A stretch of 64,000 nucleotides of DNA, taken from assembly GCA_964342385.1 (NCBI GenBank), contig CAYFGP010000003.1, positions 82,924 to 146,923 on the forward strand. Direction: 5' to 3'. The notes beneath the pieces are model-generated. The model was not told the DNA's origin. It was given only the letters and a program-made list of their open reading frames with translations, and made no database searches. Both the position numbers and the translations under genes were made by a program. Source of the DNA: Oceanospirillum sp964342385. GTDB lineage: Bacteria; Pseudomonadota; Gammaproteobacteria; Pseudomonadales; Halomonadaceae. Positions 63,968 to 64,000 of the stretch are shown here, one piece after another; positions within the stretch are counted from its first letter, which is position 1, and each line of letters opens with the position of its first letter.

Positions 63968-64000
63968 AAGAAGGCAAGTTCCGCCCAAATCATTGATATG

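Noticed and set aside
1..64000. tRNA genes, rRNA genes, CRISPR arrays and integrated phage
   Set aside because: I saw no cloverleaf with CCA-type end next to attachment repeats, no regularly spaced direct repeats, and no integrase or phage structural genes; a tRNA scan would settle the first point.

Overview
The window looks like chromosome from a marine or brackish gammaproteobacterium. This is an inference from the gene set: a recCBD operon, an E. coli-like ferric citrate (fec) locus, a one-chain indolepyruvate ferredoxin oxidoreductase, MCP, LysE, Lrp, MocR and LysR families, and moderate GC. Oceanospirillales would fit, but no rRNA or other taxonomic marker is present, and I saw no tRNA gene, CRISPR array or phage structural gene.

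Layout. 1-9.2 kb: housekeeping and hypothetical genes, ending in a MocR regulator divergent from indolepyruvate ferredoxin oxidoreductase, with four ACTGTACT boxes between them. 9.2-9.6 kb: a structured intergenic region with a strong terminator and no good ORF, possibly a small RNA. 9.6-20.7 kb: a defence island. A type I restriction-modification system (hsdM-hsdS ... hsdR) has three extra genes between hsdS and hsdR (an OLD/SMC-like ATPase, a Fic AMP-transferase and a SIR2-domain protein) and a PLD-type nuclease after hsdR, all on the same strand with short gaps. 20.9-29.8 kb: ferric citrate uptake. fecBCDE on + converges on fecA, which lies behind fecI-fecR on -; a Fur-box-like site precedes fecI. 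30-37 kb: an accessory patch with a lipoprotein adenosine deaminase homologue, an XRE/S24 regulator that lacks its protease residues, small unknown genes, a phytase-like esterase lipoprotein, a GFA-family protein, three copies of an 70-85 bp inverted-repeat element (a fourth lies at the left end of the window) and a decayed IS630 transposase.

37.3-43.2 kb: an AT-rich two-gene unit of a 712-residue flavin amine oxidase whose stop codon directly abuts the start of a 1259-residue protein with a Ser/Thr kinase domain, a STAND-type ATPase and a long helical-repeat tail. This unit and the gene-stuffed type I RM island are the best candidates for undescribed systems. 43-64 kb returns to core-like content: PAP2 phosphatase, recCBD with a divergent WYL regulator, a chemoreceptor, glutathione peroxidase, Lrp and LysE, a periplasmic binding protein, a hydratase/FAH-family enzyme, and a VOC protein divergent from a LysR regulator.

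How the parts fit. fecI/fecR/fecA/fecBCDE form a complete sense-and-import circuit. HsdM/HsdS/HsdR protect against foreign DNA, and the embedded SIR2, Fic and ATPase genes could be back-up abortive or guarding functions. RecBCD, across the kinase unit, is a further DNA-end processing and anti-phage activity. All functions are assigned by reading motifs in the translated sequence; no database search was run.
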